Assembly (NCBI GenBank): GCA_944472135.2
Contig: OX235267.1
Span: forward strand, 32,953,312 to 33,017,311
Source of the DNA: Trichobilharzia regenti
Taxonomy: Eukaryota; Platyhelminthes; Trematoda; Strigeidida; Schistosomatidae
DNA: 64,000 nucleotides
Direction: 5' to 3'
Positions 21,954-32,322 of this stretch are shown piece by piece; the first letter of the stretch is position 1; each line of letters starts with the position of its first letter. The position numbers and the translations under genes were made by a program. The notes below the pieces were generated by a model. It saw nothing but the letters and a program-made list of their open reading frames with translations. It ran no database searches and was not told the origin of the DNA.

Positions 21954-24085
21954 GCAGATGTCTAAATTTCCACCTGTGATGCTAGTAAAACTGTTTATAT
22001 TAATAATTTCGGAAACTATATATATATATATAATATTGGACTAGCACACATTAGCGAAAATATCCTGTTCGGAATATCTAGGCGATTTTACACGCTTTAT
22101 TTGCTTTGTGGTCTCTATTCCGTTCGCAAAATACTGTTACATGACGAAGGTTGTTGATGGGTACTCAAGATGAGGCGCGTATATACCCTCAGCCCAGTAG
22201 GATGCCTGTTTTTCATGGAACAGGGAATAGTTGAAAATCCAAACAGAAGCGGTGATCCATCGAGTTTGGAATTTCTGCTTATATATACCCGGAGTGCGTA
22301 CGAACCATTGAATGACTGCAGTTCTTGACTGCAATCCTTCAGTTCAACTAGAAGTCCTAGAAGTTGAAGATCAACACGCAGTGTTGAGCGATGAAAGTTT
22401 TCAGCCGGTAATCTTTTGGAGTTATTCACTGCCGCAAATTCAATGCATCACTCTCACGGGAGAAATGCAAGGTTTTCTAAGATGTTGCGAAAGGGTTAGT
22501 GATTTTTTCAGACAACGAATGGCAGGAGGGGCTAAACCGCAGTAGTCAAAACTACAGTGTCGACGTTTCACGATCAAGGTGCAAAAGAGTAACATAATCT
22601 TTGAGAAATACACTGAAATATGTGGCAAACATGGTATTACTCTGAAAATTTGCAGCTTGTGTGTTGTAAGAATGTCTCCCAGTCACTAGGCAGATGATCT
22701 ATAAGCCAGTCGTACCATGCATGATTTATGCATCCATCCAGGTGGCGTCAAGTCATGGCACTTAGAGATCTTTTGATATTTCTCACACTGTTCTTCAACC
22801 TACTCCTAACTCTAATCATAATCGTAACTCCCAGCCATAACTTTAACCGTACAGCCTAAACCTTAAACTTAAAGCCACAACCCTACCAAACAGTATATAT
22901 TTGTAGTAAAAACCACCTATCAGATAAGTAAAATACCGTATATACTCTCTTTAAGACAAAAAGCGCAAACACGACTGGGTCTGGAATGACATTTCATAAC
23001 ATTCAAATCGTCTCCTGAACGTCAGTTTTGAAAAGACCTTAAATTTCGCTGTGATGCTTTAACTTCGCCGTAGGATTAATATGAATAAGGTTTACAAGAC
23101 ACTAATAATATAAAAGCCATTTAATCTCAATGAAAATGCTGGTCTTAAATATCACGTTCTGTCAAATCTCCGCTTGGAAATTTTTTACGCCAATAGTTTT
23201 AATAAAATTGTGTTATATGTTATCTGGATTGATGGGAATTCCCATTTCGTGGCTAGTTTTGTTGGTGTCCGCGTCACGCAATCTGACTGCGACACACTCA
23301 TAGCATATTGGTTGCAACGATTAGTGTTTCAGGCGGACTGTATTAAAATATCGGTGTAATGAGGAATGTAGGATAGTTGGAGGGTAATGCCATTTACACA
23401 AATCGTTTACTTCATGTAGAAGCCACACCTTTCGGCATGGTATAATTCAATGGAGACTTCATGTCTCAAGATATCAGTACAGCCTATTTTCATGTGAAGG
23501 ACTGAACTTTTTGACAAAAGAATTCTATCAGTACTTGAAAATTACCCACAAATGCTAACAGAACATTCTTTGGGAAGAAAAGTTACCATGTTGATGTGCT
23601 TGTCACATTGTCTGTGGTTGGACAGTATTTACCGTAAATTGAAAGGTTATTTGTAAGTGTATTTAATAAATATGTACACTGATTGGTGCGGTGCAACATG
23701 AGTTATGTGGATTCAATGCATAAAAACAACTCTACCTTATTAAACATTGTGCCATTGTCTGCTTAGCTGGCTGATAGGCTAACAAACGTAGGTGGTTTTC
23801 ATGATTGTTGCAAGTTCAGTGAAGTGGAAAAAGCAATCACTCGTTTAAATTTCCTCACTTAGCGCCTCACTCCATCAATGACCTTGTAAGTGACAGATAA
23901 TTTCAGCCAACGGAAATTGTCAGGTTGAATATATTGGATAATAGACACCGCTCTATACGACGGATAGCGTTACCGCTGGCATCATCTATTTCTTCACGTG
24001 GTGAGGGTGTGACACATTTGAATTTCGTTAGTCTCTGCCATATATGTCTCTCTGAGAATTATGTTTTTAGGAGGTATTTGAAACT
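21954..24085. other. Uncharacterised stretch; common to copy B up to 23840
   Basis: Contains a 77-codon frame (22312-22545) with no recognised family, identical in both copies. A degenerate CCTAA-like run lies at about 22798-22880. No splice-supported exon was found. Beyond 23840 the sequence is unique to this copy and leads into the Merlin element. Confidence 0.4.
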
Positions 24086-24999
24086 GGTGACTCTAAAGAA
24101 TAGCGGCCCAATCCGAAACGAGCTTCGAAAAAAGTGACCTTGAACAAGGAATCAGCTGACTGTATCATTTTCGGAAGTAATCATGGATGTTTTCGATTAC
24201 TGTTTGGATAACGGACTGATAGCTTTGTCGAAAATTTGCCAACGCGGAGGAGTTATGCATATACAAGAATACACAGAGGCCATTGATGGTTTTGTATACA
24301 GATGTATTGAGTACCGCAAGAGGAAATAGGTTCGAGAAGGTTTGTCGTCTTTTTTTAGTTTACAGATCCCTTAGGAACTTTTCTCTCAAGGTCTAAACTA
24401 CCTTTGACGAAAATTTTAATGATCTGTAACTTCTGGGTCCTGAAAAGAGCAGTCACAGCTACAGCTTATGAAACTGCGATTCCCAATCGCAGTGCAGCAG
24501 AATTAGTACCTATTAATAAGCGTTTGGTGTTGCCGGGGACGACTGTTCATACAGATGAATGGAGCGGATACCGTCAATTATCGAATCATGGGTACATTCA
24601 TCATGTTGTTAATCATACGGACGGTTTCCGGAATCCTCTGGATGGAACCCACACCAGTTCCAGTGAAAGTTTTTGGATTCGTCTAAAAAGACGTATAAGA
24701 GCGGTTAATGGATCGAGAAATCCCATGATTTACAGTTACCTGGATGAATTTATGTACCAAAACTGGTTTCATATGACTATGAAGACTCCCATGAGAAACT
24801 GGGAGGTTTCTTTGCAACATATACGCGAACGCCGTTCTTTGCAACTGTTTATTATGATTGCATTACTTTTATATAAACCGTTTTTTACAATTATGCGCCT
24901 CTCTTTTTGAGCCTTCTCATTGGCCGAAGTTGTCCCTGTCAAGGTCATTTTGGCGTTAAAAGGTCGTTTCGGTTTGGGCCGCTTTTCTTTAGAGTCACC
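24086..24999 (+). mobile_element. Merlin DNA transposon, internally deleted
   Basis: The 914-bp unit is bounded by terminal inverted repeats. The left end (GGTGACTCTAAAGAATAGCG) is matched by the reverse complement of the right end (GGTGACTCTAAAGAAAAGCG). Similarity continues for about 60 bp (cggcccaa, ccgaaacga). It is flanked by a perfect 8-bp duplication ttgaaact (24078-24085 and 25000-25007). Merlin elements make 8-9-bp duplications and are known in schistosomes. The inner transposase is a pseudogene. Confidence 0.93.
24183..24910 (+). pseudogene. Merlin transposase (ISXO2/IS1016-like), broken
   Basis: The N-terminal part MDVFDYCLDNGLIALSKICQ is followed by a degraded zinc-binding region and a stop near 24330. 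The C-terminal open frame (24404-24910) holds TVHTDEWSGYRQL (second catalytic Asp), VVNHTDGF, GTHTSSSESFW (catalytic Glu) and IRLKRRIRA, the DDE core of the IS1595/ISXO2 superfamily. The stretch that should carry the first Asp (IDE-type motif and RGR region) is missing between about 24435 and 24470. So this copy cannot encode active enzyme but might be mobilised in trans. Confidence 0.88.
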
Positions 25000-25226
25000 T
25001 TGAAACTTAGCTACTTAATAAGTACCTGTTAAATAAAATACTCAGTATGATAAAAATGTGCGAAGAATAGCTAAATGATGGTTAGAATGGGCTAGTGGTA
25101 AGGAAGATAGGCCTACGGTAACGATAAGGGTTGTAGCAGGCATTGGGATTAAGGTTGGGGTTAGTTTTAAGTCAAGGGTTAGGGTCGGAATTCAGGTTTA
25201 GGTTTACGATTAGTGATAGATTTAGA

Positions 25227-25275
25227 GTTGATGTCATTTATTTTAATGTGACACACTAAAATAAATGACATCAAC
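25227..25275. repeat. Perfect 19-bp hairpin
   Basis: Arms gttgatgtcatttatttta (25227-25245) and its exact reverse complement (25257-25275) flank an 11-nt loop. This could be the fused ends of a small foldback element or a structured RNA. No function can be assigned. Confidence 0.85.
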
Positions 25276-26681
25276 GTTTCATTATTCACATTTCCCTGGT
25301 AAGTGGTTGTCAATCCTCTTACTGCAGATCACAGTAATTCAACCGAAAGCTCTTGAAGAAGACTGCACAACAGGATAAGAGAGATAAATGATTCACAGAA
25401 ACGGCTCATCTTCAGTCACCCTGGTGTATACATGTAGAGAAACTAGTCCAACTAAGGAATTGATGCTCATCATTGTAACTGAGGCGTATTTTTTTGTCAT
25501 GTCAGGAAAAGGTATCTTTACCTTTATCAGAGTATATACTCTGATTAGTGTGTTTTCACTCGTTTTCTTGTAAATAAACGACATTTTTCATGTAAAAATC
25601 CTCATTTTTATGGTTTATCAGCTCAAGGATTCTCGTGCGTTTGCATCCCTTTAAACCCTATTGTTGAACTTTGCCGAAAGATGATATAATGAGCAAATCC
25701 TGGTTGAATGATGGTCAAAATAAAGGAGTGTCTCTGAAAAAATGGTTGAAATGGAAATTAGTGGTCAAATAATGGAAAATATTAGTTACATCGTGACAAA
25801 CTATGAAGGTATTGGCATTAAATAGTGAAACGTCAGCAAAAACCATATCGTTTTGTTTTTCATTCACTCATTGGGAAATACAAAATGTTTATTATAATGT
25901 ATATCATGTTCCCGATGTTGAAATTTTTTCAAACTGTTAAAACTTAACTTGGTTTTGTACATATGTGACAAAGTATTGTCTAAATTTTAAGGTAAATTCT
26001 CAACTGACTTAATGTCCCGTACAAAACATCACCATGTGCTGCCCCTACACTCTACCCTAATAATCGTTGAACATCGAGGGGAGGCAGGAGTGTAAACCTA
26101 AGGCAGTTTGAAAACCTTAATTGTAAACCAGTGGTGACCCAAACACTGTTGTGCTCTTGAAAAGAACGAATGGTGCGCATGAATTCGTCTTAAATGCAAG
26201 TCATAATGGAAAAATGCAACTCCAGATGTTGTTCTGGTGCTTTGTGAACCAGACTTCAAGTCGTATACTCAGGCCCACCATCCCTTATGAAGACCACTTA
26301 TTTCTGTCTCAACAGCTGGATAGTATTCGAGTTCTCTCCAAGGCTTTTGTCTATCCGCTGGAAAACCCCTAACCCCCTCTTCCAAAAGAAAATAAATATA
26401 TGAAAGAAACTATCTAATAAAGACCTTGACGAATCTTTATCGACTAATCAGATACGTTGGAAGCAGAAGTGCGTAACTTGAAAAAGGCGTTTATTTATAA
26501 GTAATGCTACGTCGAAGAGTAGTTGCGTTTAATGATTTCCTTGTTTTTGTTCCAAGGAGGCTTCTCAAATGCATATAGGCGTCCTCATAGTTAAGTTAAA
26601 CCAGTATCTGTACGCAAATTTATCGGGATATCTAAATTATCACGTTCCTTGACTCATTCAACTCTCTGATACTCTTTTTAG

Positions 26682-26819
26682 GTGATTCCAGGTGGAATGT
26701 TTGTGAGTCCCATCGAAAGGATTAACGAAATTGTCTGTACTACTGACGCCGTTATGAATAAAGCTCAGGGATTCCAGTTCGCTTCACGCTTTATCCCTTC
26801 CAATCAGCTTGCAGTATAA
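26682..26819 (+). CDS. Possible terminal exon of an unrecognised host gene
   Basis: It follows an acceptor-like gatactctttttag and reads VIPGGMFVSPIERINEIV, then NKAQGFQFASRFIPSNQLAV and a stop. Only this frame is open. Composition is protein-like, but I do not recognise the family and saw no matching upstream exon. Confidence 0.35.
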   Translation: MIPGGMFVSPIERINEIVCTTDAVMNKAQGFQFASRFIPSNQLAV

Positions 26820-27039
26820 ACAGTAATCAAATACTGGCTTTGGATGAAATTTGCTACGTATTTCTTGTACAGCATCCATAATTCCTCCCATATACTACAG
26901 AATCATCTGACTGATCACTCTAGGCCATTAACCTCTTTATTAGATGGTCTCGTTTTGGGCTGGTATGGTGTAGAGTCACCTAATTTTCGGTTATGGATAT
27001 TTTCACAGAACTACTCATATTTTCAAAATTTTATTTTTA

Positions 27040-27260
27040 TCCCTTTGCCTTCTGAGCGGGATATAGAGCCAGAAGCTTGAACTATGAAGTTGCAGTAGCA
27101 GAGGTTTTGTGTTCACGGTGTGTGTGTGTATGTGGGGGGTTGCTAGCCTCACGCCGGACTTTCTCTCCACCGACCTAACACTACTGGCTCATCGAGGCTT
27201 AAGAGTGTGTAGGCCGGGGATCAAACCCCAGACCGATTACGTGTGTGCATGTCGATATTT
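27040..27260 (-). repeat. tRNA-like SINE relic, copy 2
   Basis: Same family as 1560-1790. On the minus strand there is a B-box-like GGGGTTTGATCC near 27219-27230 and a shared body (tatagagccagaagcttgaa on plus). A short TG run (about 27119-27129) interrupts it. Confidence 0.6.
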
Positions 27261-27399
27261 TAAGGTGGTATTCATTTCAGAGAATTATTGAATCAGCGGG
27301 GTCCACCAAGTCAGGCGAGAGGAAAGCTACTAGCCTATATACATGTATATACACGTCACCTGTTGGCAGAAGTTTGAATTGACGAAGACTTGAGTTGGG

Positions 27400-27570
27400 T
27401 CCCAGCTCGCCTTTCTCACCAATCGGAATGTCCTACGTTCAAACATCGGTTGGTGTGTTTTGCTAAAGAGTCTCAGACTAAAGTGAAGTAGCTGTCCAGT
27501 ACTCCCTTCTTATTCAATGGTTTCCTAACTGATATCAACTCATGGTCAAAGGTTTAACTAGTCAAATCTG
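27400..27570 (+). repeat. SM-alpha-type SINE relic with degenerate hammerhead
   Basis: It has a B-box-like ACGTTCAAACA, then tgctaaagagtctcagacta and gctgtccagtactccc. The latter is the stretch that in schistosome SM-alpha SINEs carries a hammerhead ribozyme (CTGATGAGTCC...GGACGAAAC). The core (27461-27496) is too altered to be active. A second copy follows directly. Confidence 0.6.
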
Positions 27571-27700
27571 AACCCCGGCGGTCGCGTGCTGCCGAAGAGT
27601 CCCAAACGAGGATGAAGCAGCTGTCAAGTACTCCCAGATGGTTTTACAATGGTTCTTTAACTAATGTCAGCTCATGATGAAATCCTGTAACCAATCAACC
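27571..27700 (+). repeat. SM-alpha-type SINE relic, second tandem copy
   Basis: The core at 27588-27622 reads GCCGAAGAGTCCCAAACGAG then GATGAAGCAGC. Stem II (GTCC/GGAT) and the CAAACGA loop survive. The invariant CTGATGA box is CCGAAGA and GAAA is GAAG. U4 of the catalytic core is replaced, so strong cleavage is unlikely. Family knowledge: active SM-alpha copies self-cleave. Confidence 0.65.
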
Positions 27701-27892
27701 AAATCCCGACAAACCAATACTTGAATAACACTTGAATCACTAAACAGTTTCTAGCTGATTGTATATAAATAATAATCATACATGTCTGCTTGCCTTCTTA
27801 ATGACAGACTGTCTTTCTGTCCGTTGCATAACCAGTCTCATCTTATTTGCCAAACTCCAAACAATTTTTCTCTCGCTATTTCATCATTTCAG

Positions 27893-28205
27893 GCATTATC
27901 ACTTTGCGAAAAAGCTGTGTCTGATTCACATGCACAAGTTGAAGCGATTGCATTAATCACTAGTACGTTATGTCAAATCACCTGTTCAACCGGAGATAAT
28001 CAGACTGCATTGCGTACACAATTTACACGAGCTGCTGCACGTCTTCTACGTAAACATGATCAATGTCGAGCTGTCTGTGCAAGTACTGATTTATTTTGGC
28101 CCATAAAACTATTGACTCGACAAGGAATTAAACCAAGTGTACTTATTCCTGCGACAGACAATAATCCTGAGATTTCTACATATGCAAAATTATCTGAGGG
28201 GAATG
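27893..28205 (+). CDS. VPS35: VPS35 retromer subunit, exon (5' part, interrupted)
   Basis: The acceptor tttcatcatttcag precedes the exon (GCA TTA TCA...). The reading ALSLCEKAVSDSHAQVEAIA, then RAAARLLRKHDQCRAV and an LFW motif, follows the C-terminal alpha-solenoid of VPS35 (family: FSLYEDEISDSKAQ, AASKLLKKPDQ, HLFW). VPS35 is the scaffold of retromer, the endosomal cargo-retrieval complex that binds VPS26 and VPS29. The C-terminal solenoid is the VPS29-binding half. The exon is cut after AKLSEGN at 28205. Read-through gives VMYPSSS and a stop at 28226. The rest of the exon lies at 47491-47516. Pre-insertion length would be 339 nt (113 codons), phase 0 at both ends. Confidence 0.88.
28181..28205. 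repeat. 25-bp direct repeat, left copy (target duplication)
   Basis: Identical to 47466-47490 (it begins tatgcaaaattatctgag). It is exon sequence of VPS35, and the right copy leads straight into the rest of the exon. It marks the edges of the 19.26-kb insertion. The last two bases (tg) may instead be the first bases of the gypsy LTR. Confidence 0.95.
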
Positions 28206-28357
28206 TTATGTACCCGTCGAGTAGTTAATAGTCCTGACGCAAGAAGGCAGAAATCAGAAGACCACCAGGTTCGCGAGGATACTTGTATTTTCCCAAACAA
28301 GGAAAATCAATGTCACACAAATGTGTGAGTGAAATAGTATGAATGTCCGAACAAGTG
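28204..28357 (-). repeat. Gypsy 3' LTR, outer half
   Basis: On the minus strand the LTR ends ...GGGTACATAACA. It is cut by the composite insertion, and the remainder is at 43135-43287 (about 307 bp in all). Bases 28353-28357 (aagtg) are the target duplication of the inserted composite. The opposite LTR end begins TGATATATATCC right after a polypurine tract. Confidence 0.8.
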
Positions 28358-28722
28358 TGTCAGTCTCGACTCATAAACCGTTAATGCCCAGCTCTCGCTA
28401 CGCTCGGGCCCACGCTGTTCCTTTGAGTTTCAGAAACGCTTAGTAATAACGGACGCAAAAACCAAAACACCGATCTGCTGCTTGTTATTTCTTTATTGTT
28501 ACACCAACATATAAAGGGAATAAACGAACTAAGCAACTAAGGTCTGTAAACAAATATTACAATAATAAATCGTTATGTTACTTCTGACGATGTTTCACTC
28601 TTCTTTCTGAACAGCGACCGATGAGACGATGACTGTCGTATTGATGCCTCCGCGAAAATCGAGGAAGTTGATTTTGAGCAAACAACCAAGATTTGATCGT
28701 TCAATCTTCAACTACATTGACA
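28358..28722 (-). repeat. Outer LTR of the composite (3' LTR)
   Basis: 365 bp, TGTCAGTCTCG...CATTGACA, preceded by aagtg. It is near-identical to 42765-43129 and clearly different in its middle from the inner LTR at 31963. Confidence 0.95.
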
Positions 28723-29862
28723 CTCCACGGCAAATAAGGGATCCAACCCTTTTTTCCATCACGGCCAATACACGTTGACTTGGATGCCATTGCGAGAACC
28801 TGGGTCACATGGACAGAGCTGAAATGGAAAACAAACAGAAAAGCCAACACCACAAGCATACCCACAGCACAATCTCACACATCAATGACGACCTGCACCT
28901 CCAGTTAAAGGCATCCTCTTGCAAAACAATCGCCACTTGCTAGAATGACTCTTGCAGAATGCAACGTGACCATGGCACCAACTCATGATACTCTACGCAC
29001 ATCCTCTCATCCACTCACCACCAATTATCACTGAAATCGCTTGTCACTCATTCTGCCTCAATTCTAGTAGCGGTGACGCATGCGAGCCTCAGTCGTTTAC
29101 ACTCTTTCTCCCCGGCGTGTGGGACCGCAGCTAACAATTATCTCCGTGTGCATTTCATTCTCAGCAATAGCCTAGCCTCCCCGGCGTATACGACCCATCT
29201 GCTGTCTCTAACATCAATCAATTCATTCACGGATGTAGAAGACTCGAAACAACTTCAGAAGTAATCACGACGAAAATTTTAACAAAATTATGCAATAAAA
29301 ACAAGGTACGAAAACAACGAGTAAACACAATGAATCCAAAAACACCAATTGATATGACACACCACACGTATATACAAACAGTACACACAAACTCGCATTT
29401 CATGTCTTGATGGAATTCCTTTGAAGAATTGCAGGACTTACACCAGTACGCCTGCAACCCTTCACAGGTTGACGATTGTAAGTTGTGGAATGTCCGGACA
29501 CAAACAAGATTAACCAACAATTACATCAATTGGAACTCACACAACTATTTAACACAAACATATGTACAATCAACACATCAAATGTTGTGGATTCTGCCTT
29601 GACGAACTACCCTTGAAGAACTGTAGGACTTACAGCAGTACGCCTACATTCCTTCTCAGGTTGATGATCCAAGTGGAAGTCGTCCGGACACAAACAGAAT
29701 TACCAACAGCTAGATGACAAATGATATCAATTCAGTATATACAATATGAACATATGTACAAGATCATACACCAAGCACATTGGACTGCTCATTGATGCGC
29801 TACCCTTTGAAGAACTGTAGGACTTACACCAGTACGCCTACAACCCTTCTCAGGTTGACGCC
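28723..29862 (-). other. 3' non-coding region of BEL-like unit B
   Basis: Copy of 16829-17968, including the three-unit tandem array (about 29421, 29613, 29807). Only scattered substitutions separate it from copy A. Confidence 0.6.
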
Positions 29863-30666
29863 CTAGGTTGGAAAATCGTCGCAGAGTTCATTTGCTAACT
29901 TCCTTCTATCAGCTATATCCTCAAATCTGAACGGCAACACGCCCATGTCATTGTATCGTAGAATATAGATGACTAACAAACACACGACATATCTCATCAA
30001 CCAAGTATAGAAACAGAGTAATTTACACCAAAGATAATAACATTCAAATAGTAACTTGAAACTAGAAATGCCTTTATTCGTGCAAGTCAATTTAACAATA
30101 ACTCTCTCCTTTACACTTGGCTTATCCACACTAAACTGACCATTGATATTCGTCCTTTCAAACGAACTGATACTACCATAGTCATTGCACAAGATACTTG
30201 AGTTGATGGGTGTCTGTTTCATTGTGGATGACAGCACCAACGATGACTGAGTGACACAAGGTGATGAACTTAGTGGTGGATCAGAAGCTGTTCTTGTTCG
30301 GATCTCAGATAGTTGTCCAACTGCAAGATTACCACCACTGCTGTCTTTCACTACTAGTTCGGGTTTAGCACTATCATCTGATGATAGGTGGGCTACACGC
30401 TGATCAATTACACTGACTGTCTCACAAGTATGCACACCTTTTGGAACTGCATCTGCGTTCAATTCTACTTCACGTTGTAGTTGTACAGAACCTTTATTTA
30501 ACTTAGCAGTAGTAGGCATATCCCTCATCTCATAATGATCAACCAAAGACAACTGTGAAGTATCATGATCATTATCACGAATATTCACTTTACCGTCAAC
30601 TTCATCATTTTCAAACTCTTTAATAACAGAAGTAGACAATTTTGGTTCCTCCTCACAAATCACCAA
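29863..30666 (-). CDS. BEL-like unit B second ORF, diverged middle
   Basis: 267 codons, same length and frame relation to gag as in unit A, with the same C-terminal hydrophobic stretch and DIADRRKLANELCDDFPT end. The middle differs strongly: unit A has KWTSMNSRALCNDYDSINAF where unit B has KQTPINSSILCNDYGSISSF, and the QATTAF region is replaced by RTRTAS. Most base changes there alter the residue, while the gag upstream and the tail downstream are almost unchanged. See the separate finding. Confidence 0.6.
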   Translation of the reverse strand: MVICEEEPKLSTSVIKEFENDEVDGKVNIRDNDHDTSQLSLVDHYEMRDMPTTAKLNKGSVQLQREVELNADAVPKGVHTCETVSVIDQRVAHLSSDDSAKPELVVKDSSGGNLAVGQLSEIRTRTASDPPLSSSPCVTQSSLVLSSTMKQTPINSSILCNDYGSISSFERTNINGQFSVDKPSVKERVIVKLTCTNKGISSFKLLFECYYLWCKLLCFYTWLMRYVVCLLVIYILRYNDMGVLPFRFEDIADRRKLANELCDDFPT

Positions 30667-30671
30667 AGGTT

Positions 30672-31817
30672 TTATCCCTTCACTCTGACTAGTAATACCT
30701 TGTAAACTTGGGGGTCAGAACTGCACTCTGAAGCAGCAACTCTATTCTGTGACACTCTATTCAACAACGGCTTACCAGTTGCAACTACAGACTTCTTCAC
30801 AACAACGTTATCGTCACACAATTCGGAGTCAGGCCTGGAGTTTACATTTAGCTTATCACTGAACTTGCTCACTGGTTCACAGTTCACCTCTGTATGCACC
30901 TCTTGCAAACGTGTAAAACACAACCGTGTTTGTCTTGCATCTTGTAACTTATCTGTTGAGGATGTACTACGAAACCTGTTACACTCACTAGGTCTATATG
31001 CATTACTAGACATCATGGAGCCTTCTCGATATCCACCTCTCTGAGGCCTATTCGTCATCAATGAGTGCGTTTTACCTTCAGACTGCTCTATTCTAGGGGT
31101 GAGATTCAATAGACTGGCAAACTTGCTCATAGATTGATTGACACTATCTTTTACCAGTTTCAGGATATCATCAAACTTTGGCTCGATACCCTCATCCTCC
31201 ATACGGGAGCTTATCTTCACCCACTTCCTTTGCAGTCGAGTAGGTAGACGTCTTGCTATTACTTCTAGTATAAAACTCGAGTTGAGGTCACTCATTCGAT
31301 TCATCGAAATCATTCCATTCTTGTAAATTAGCAAATTATCCAAAAACTCAGTGAGTGCCTGGGAGTCATCCTGTAATTGACCACCATTACCCTTAACAGC
31401 CTCGAATAATTTCCCTGCAATCATCGAAGGTCTTCCAAACCTTTGACGTAATATGCTCATAGCCTCGTAGTAGCCCTCTTTTGGCTTCATAAACTTACAA
31501 CACTGTATAGCTCTTGCAGCATCTCCAGTGCAATATCTCATCAAATACATTAACTTCAATTCATCATTTAATAAAAAACCACTCAACATGATCTCAAACT
31601 CCTTTACAAATTGTAAATAATCGGCCGGGTTTCCATCAAAACACCGTGGTTCAAATTTAGGGAGTTTGATGTTCCTATTATCCCTGAACGGCGAAACAGT
31701 AACATCAACCATGTCATGCTTAACATCAGACACATCGTTACAATTAACAGACAAGTCACCATGACTTACTTTCCTGTTTGCATCCAAGACACTCTGTCCC
31801 TTCTTTGACCCAGGCAT
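30672..31817 (-). CDS. BEL/Pao-type Gag of unit B
   Basis: 381 codons with the same DUF1759-type capsid core as unit A (residues about 45-150, ending LRQRFGRP). Only about a dozen residue changes, mostly in the N-terminal 30 and C-terminal 130 residues. The frame is intact. Like unit A it stops where a protease would be expected, and no pol follows. Confidence 0.8.
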   Translation of the reverse strand: MPGSKKGQSVLDANRKVSHGDLSVNCNDVSDVKHDMVDVTVSPFRDNRNIKLPKFEPRCFDGNPADYLQFVKEFEIMLSGFLLNDELKLMYLMRYCTGDAARAIQCCKFMKPKEGYYEAMSILRQRFGRPSMIAGKLFEAVKGNGGQLQDDSQALTEFLDNLLIYKNGMISMNRMSDLNSSFILEVIARRLPTRLQRKWVKISSRMEDEGIEPKFDDILKLVKDSVNQSMSKFASLLNLTPRIEQSEGKTHSLMTNRPQRGGYREGSMMSSNAYRPSECNRFRSTSSTDKLQDARQTRLCFTRLQEVHTEVNCEPVSKFSDKLNVNSRPDSELCDDNVVVKKSVVATGKPLLNRVSQNRVAASECSSDPQVYKVLLVRVKG

Positions 31818-31962
31818 TGTTGAACTTGACCCAATTCCAAAAACGTTCCAGATATTGCTTGTTCAAAGAGGACTTGACCGGCACCAGGAAAGATGAACGG
31901 TGACTATCCAAACTTTCACCAACTGTTTGAATCCGCCAGAATCTCTTTCGTCCGTCAGAAAC

Positions 31963-32322
31963 TGTCAGTCACGTCTCATAAACCGTTAATGCCCAGCTCT
32001 TGCTACGCTCGGGCCCACGCTGTTCCTTGCAGTTTCTCAGAAACGCTTAGAAATAACGGACGCAAAACCAAAACACCGATCTGCTGCTTGTTATTTCTTT
32101 ATTGTAACACCAACATATTAAAAACGTGTTTACTAAGGTCTATGAACAAATATTACAAAAATAAATCACAATATTACTTCTGAAAGTTTTGGTCTGACTT
32201 CTTTCTGAACAGCGACCGATGAGACGATGACTGGTGTATTGATGCCTCCGCGAAAAATATAGGGAAGTTGGTTTTGAGCAAACAACAATGAATTGATCGT
32301 TCAATCTTCAACTACATTTACA
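31963..32322 (-). repeat. Inner LTR of unit B
   Basis: Counterpart of 20069-20428. It sits inside the composite, next to the gag leader. It is not the partner of the outer LTR at 28358 by sequence or target duplication. Confidence 0.9.

Larger units (their letters stand above)
16829..23840. repeat. 7,012-bp duplicated segment, copy A
   Basis: Every landmark recurs exactly 11,894 bp further on, at 28723-35734: ORFs at 17969 and 29863, gag ends at 19923 and 31817, LTR starts at 20069 and 31963, solo LTR starts at 21582 and 33476. The constant offset means no net indels. The right half (20429-23840) looks base-identical in the two copies, whereas the second ORF differs substantially. The identity ends sharply at 23840/35734. 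Confidence 0.95.
25008..27039. other. Spacer, mostly unassigned
   Basis: Holds a degenerate TTAGGG-like run (about 25125-25205), a perfect hairpin (25227-25275) and a possible terminal exon (26682-26819). A 73-codon frame (26151-26372) has no family or splice support. The rest is unassigned. Confidence 0.4.

Noticed and set aside
22312..22545. 77-codon frame as a gene
   Set aside because: Identity in copies A and B only reflects the duplication. No splice sites, family or independent conservation were seen.
28358..32322. Unit B as a simple element bounded by LTRs 28358 and 31963
   Set aside because: The 5 bases outside do not match (aagtg versus gtata) and the two LTRs are clearly diverged, whereas 28358 pairs with 42765 by both tests.
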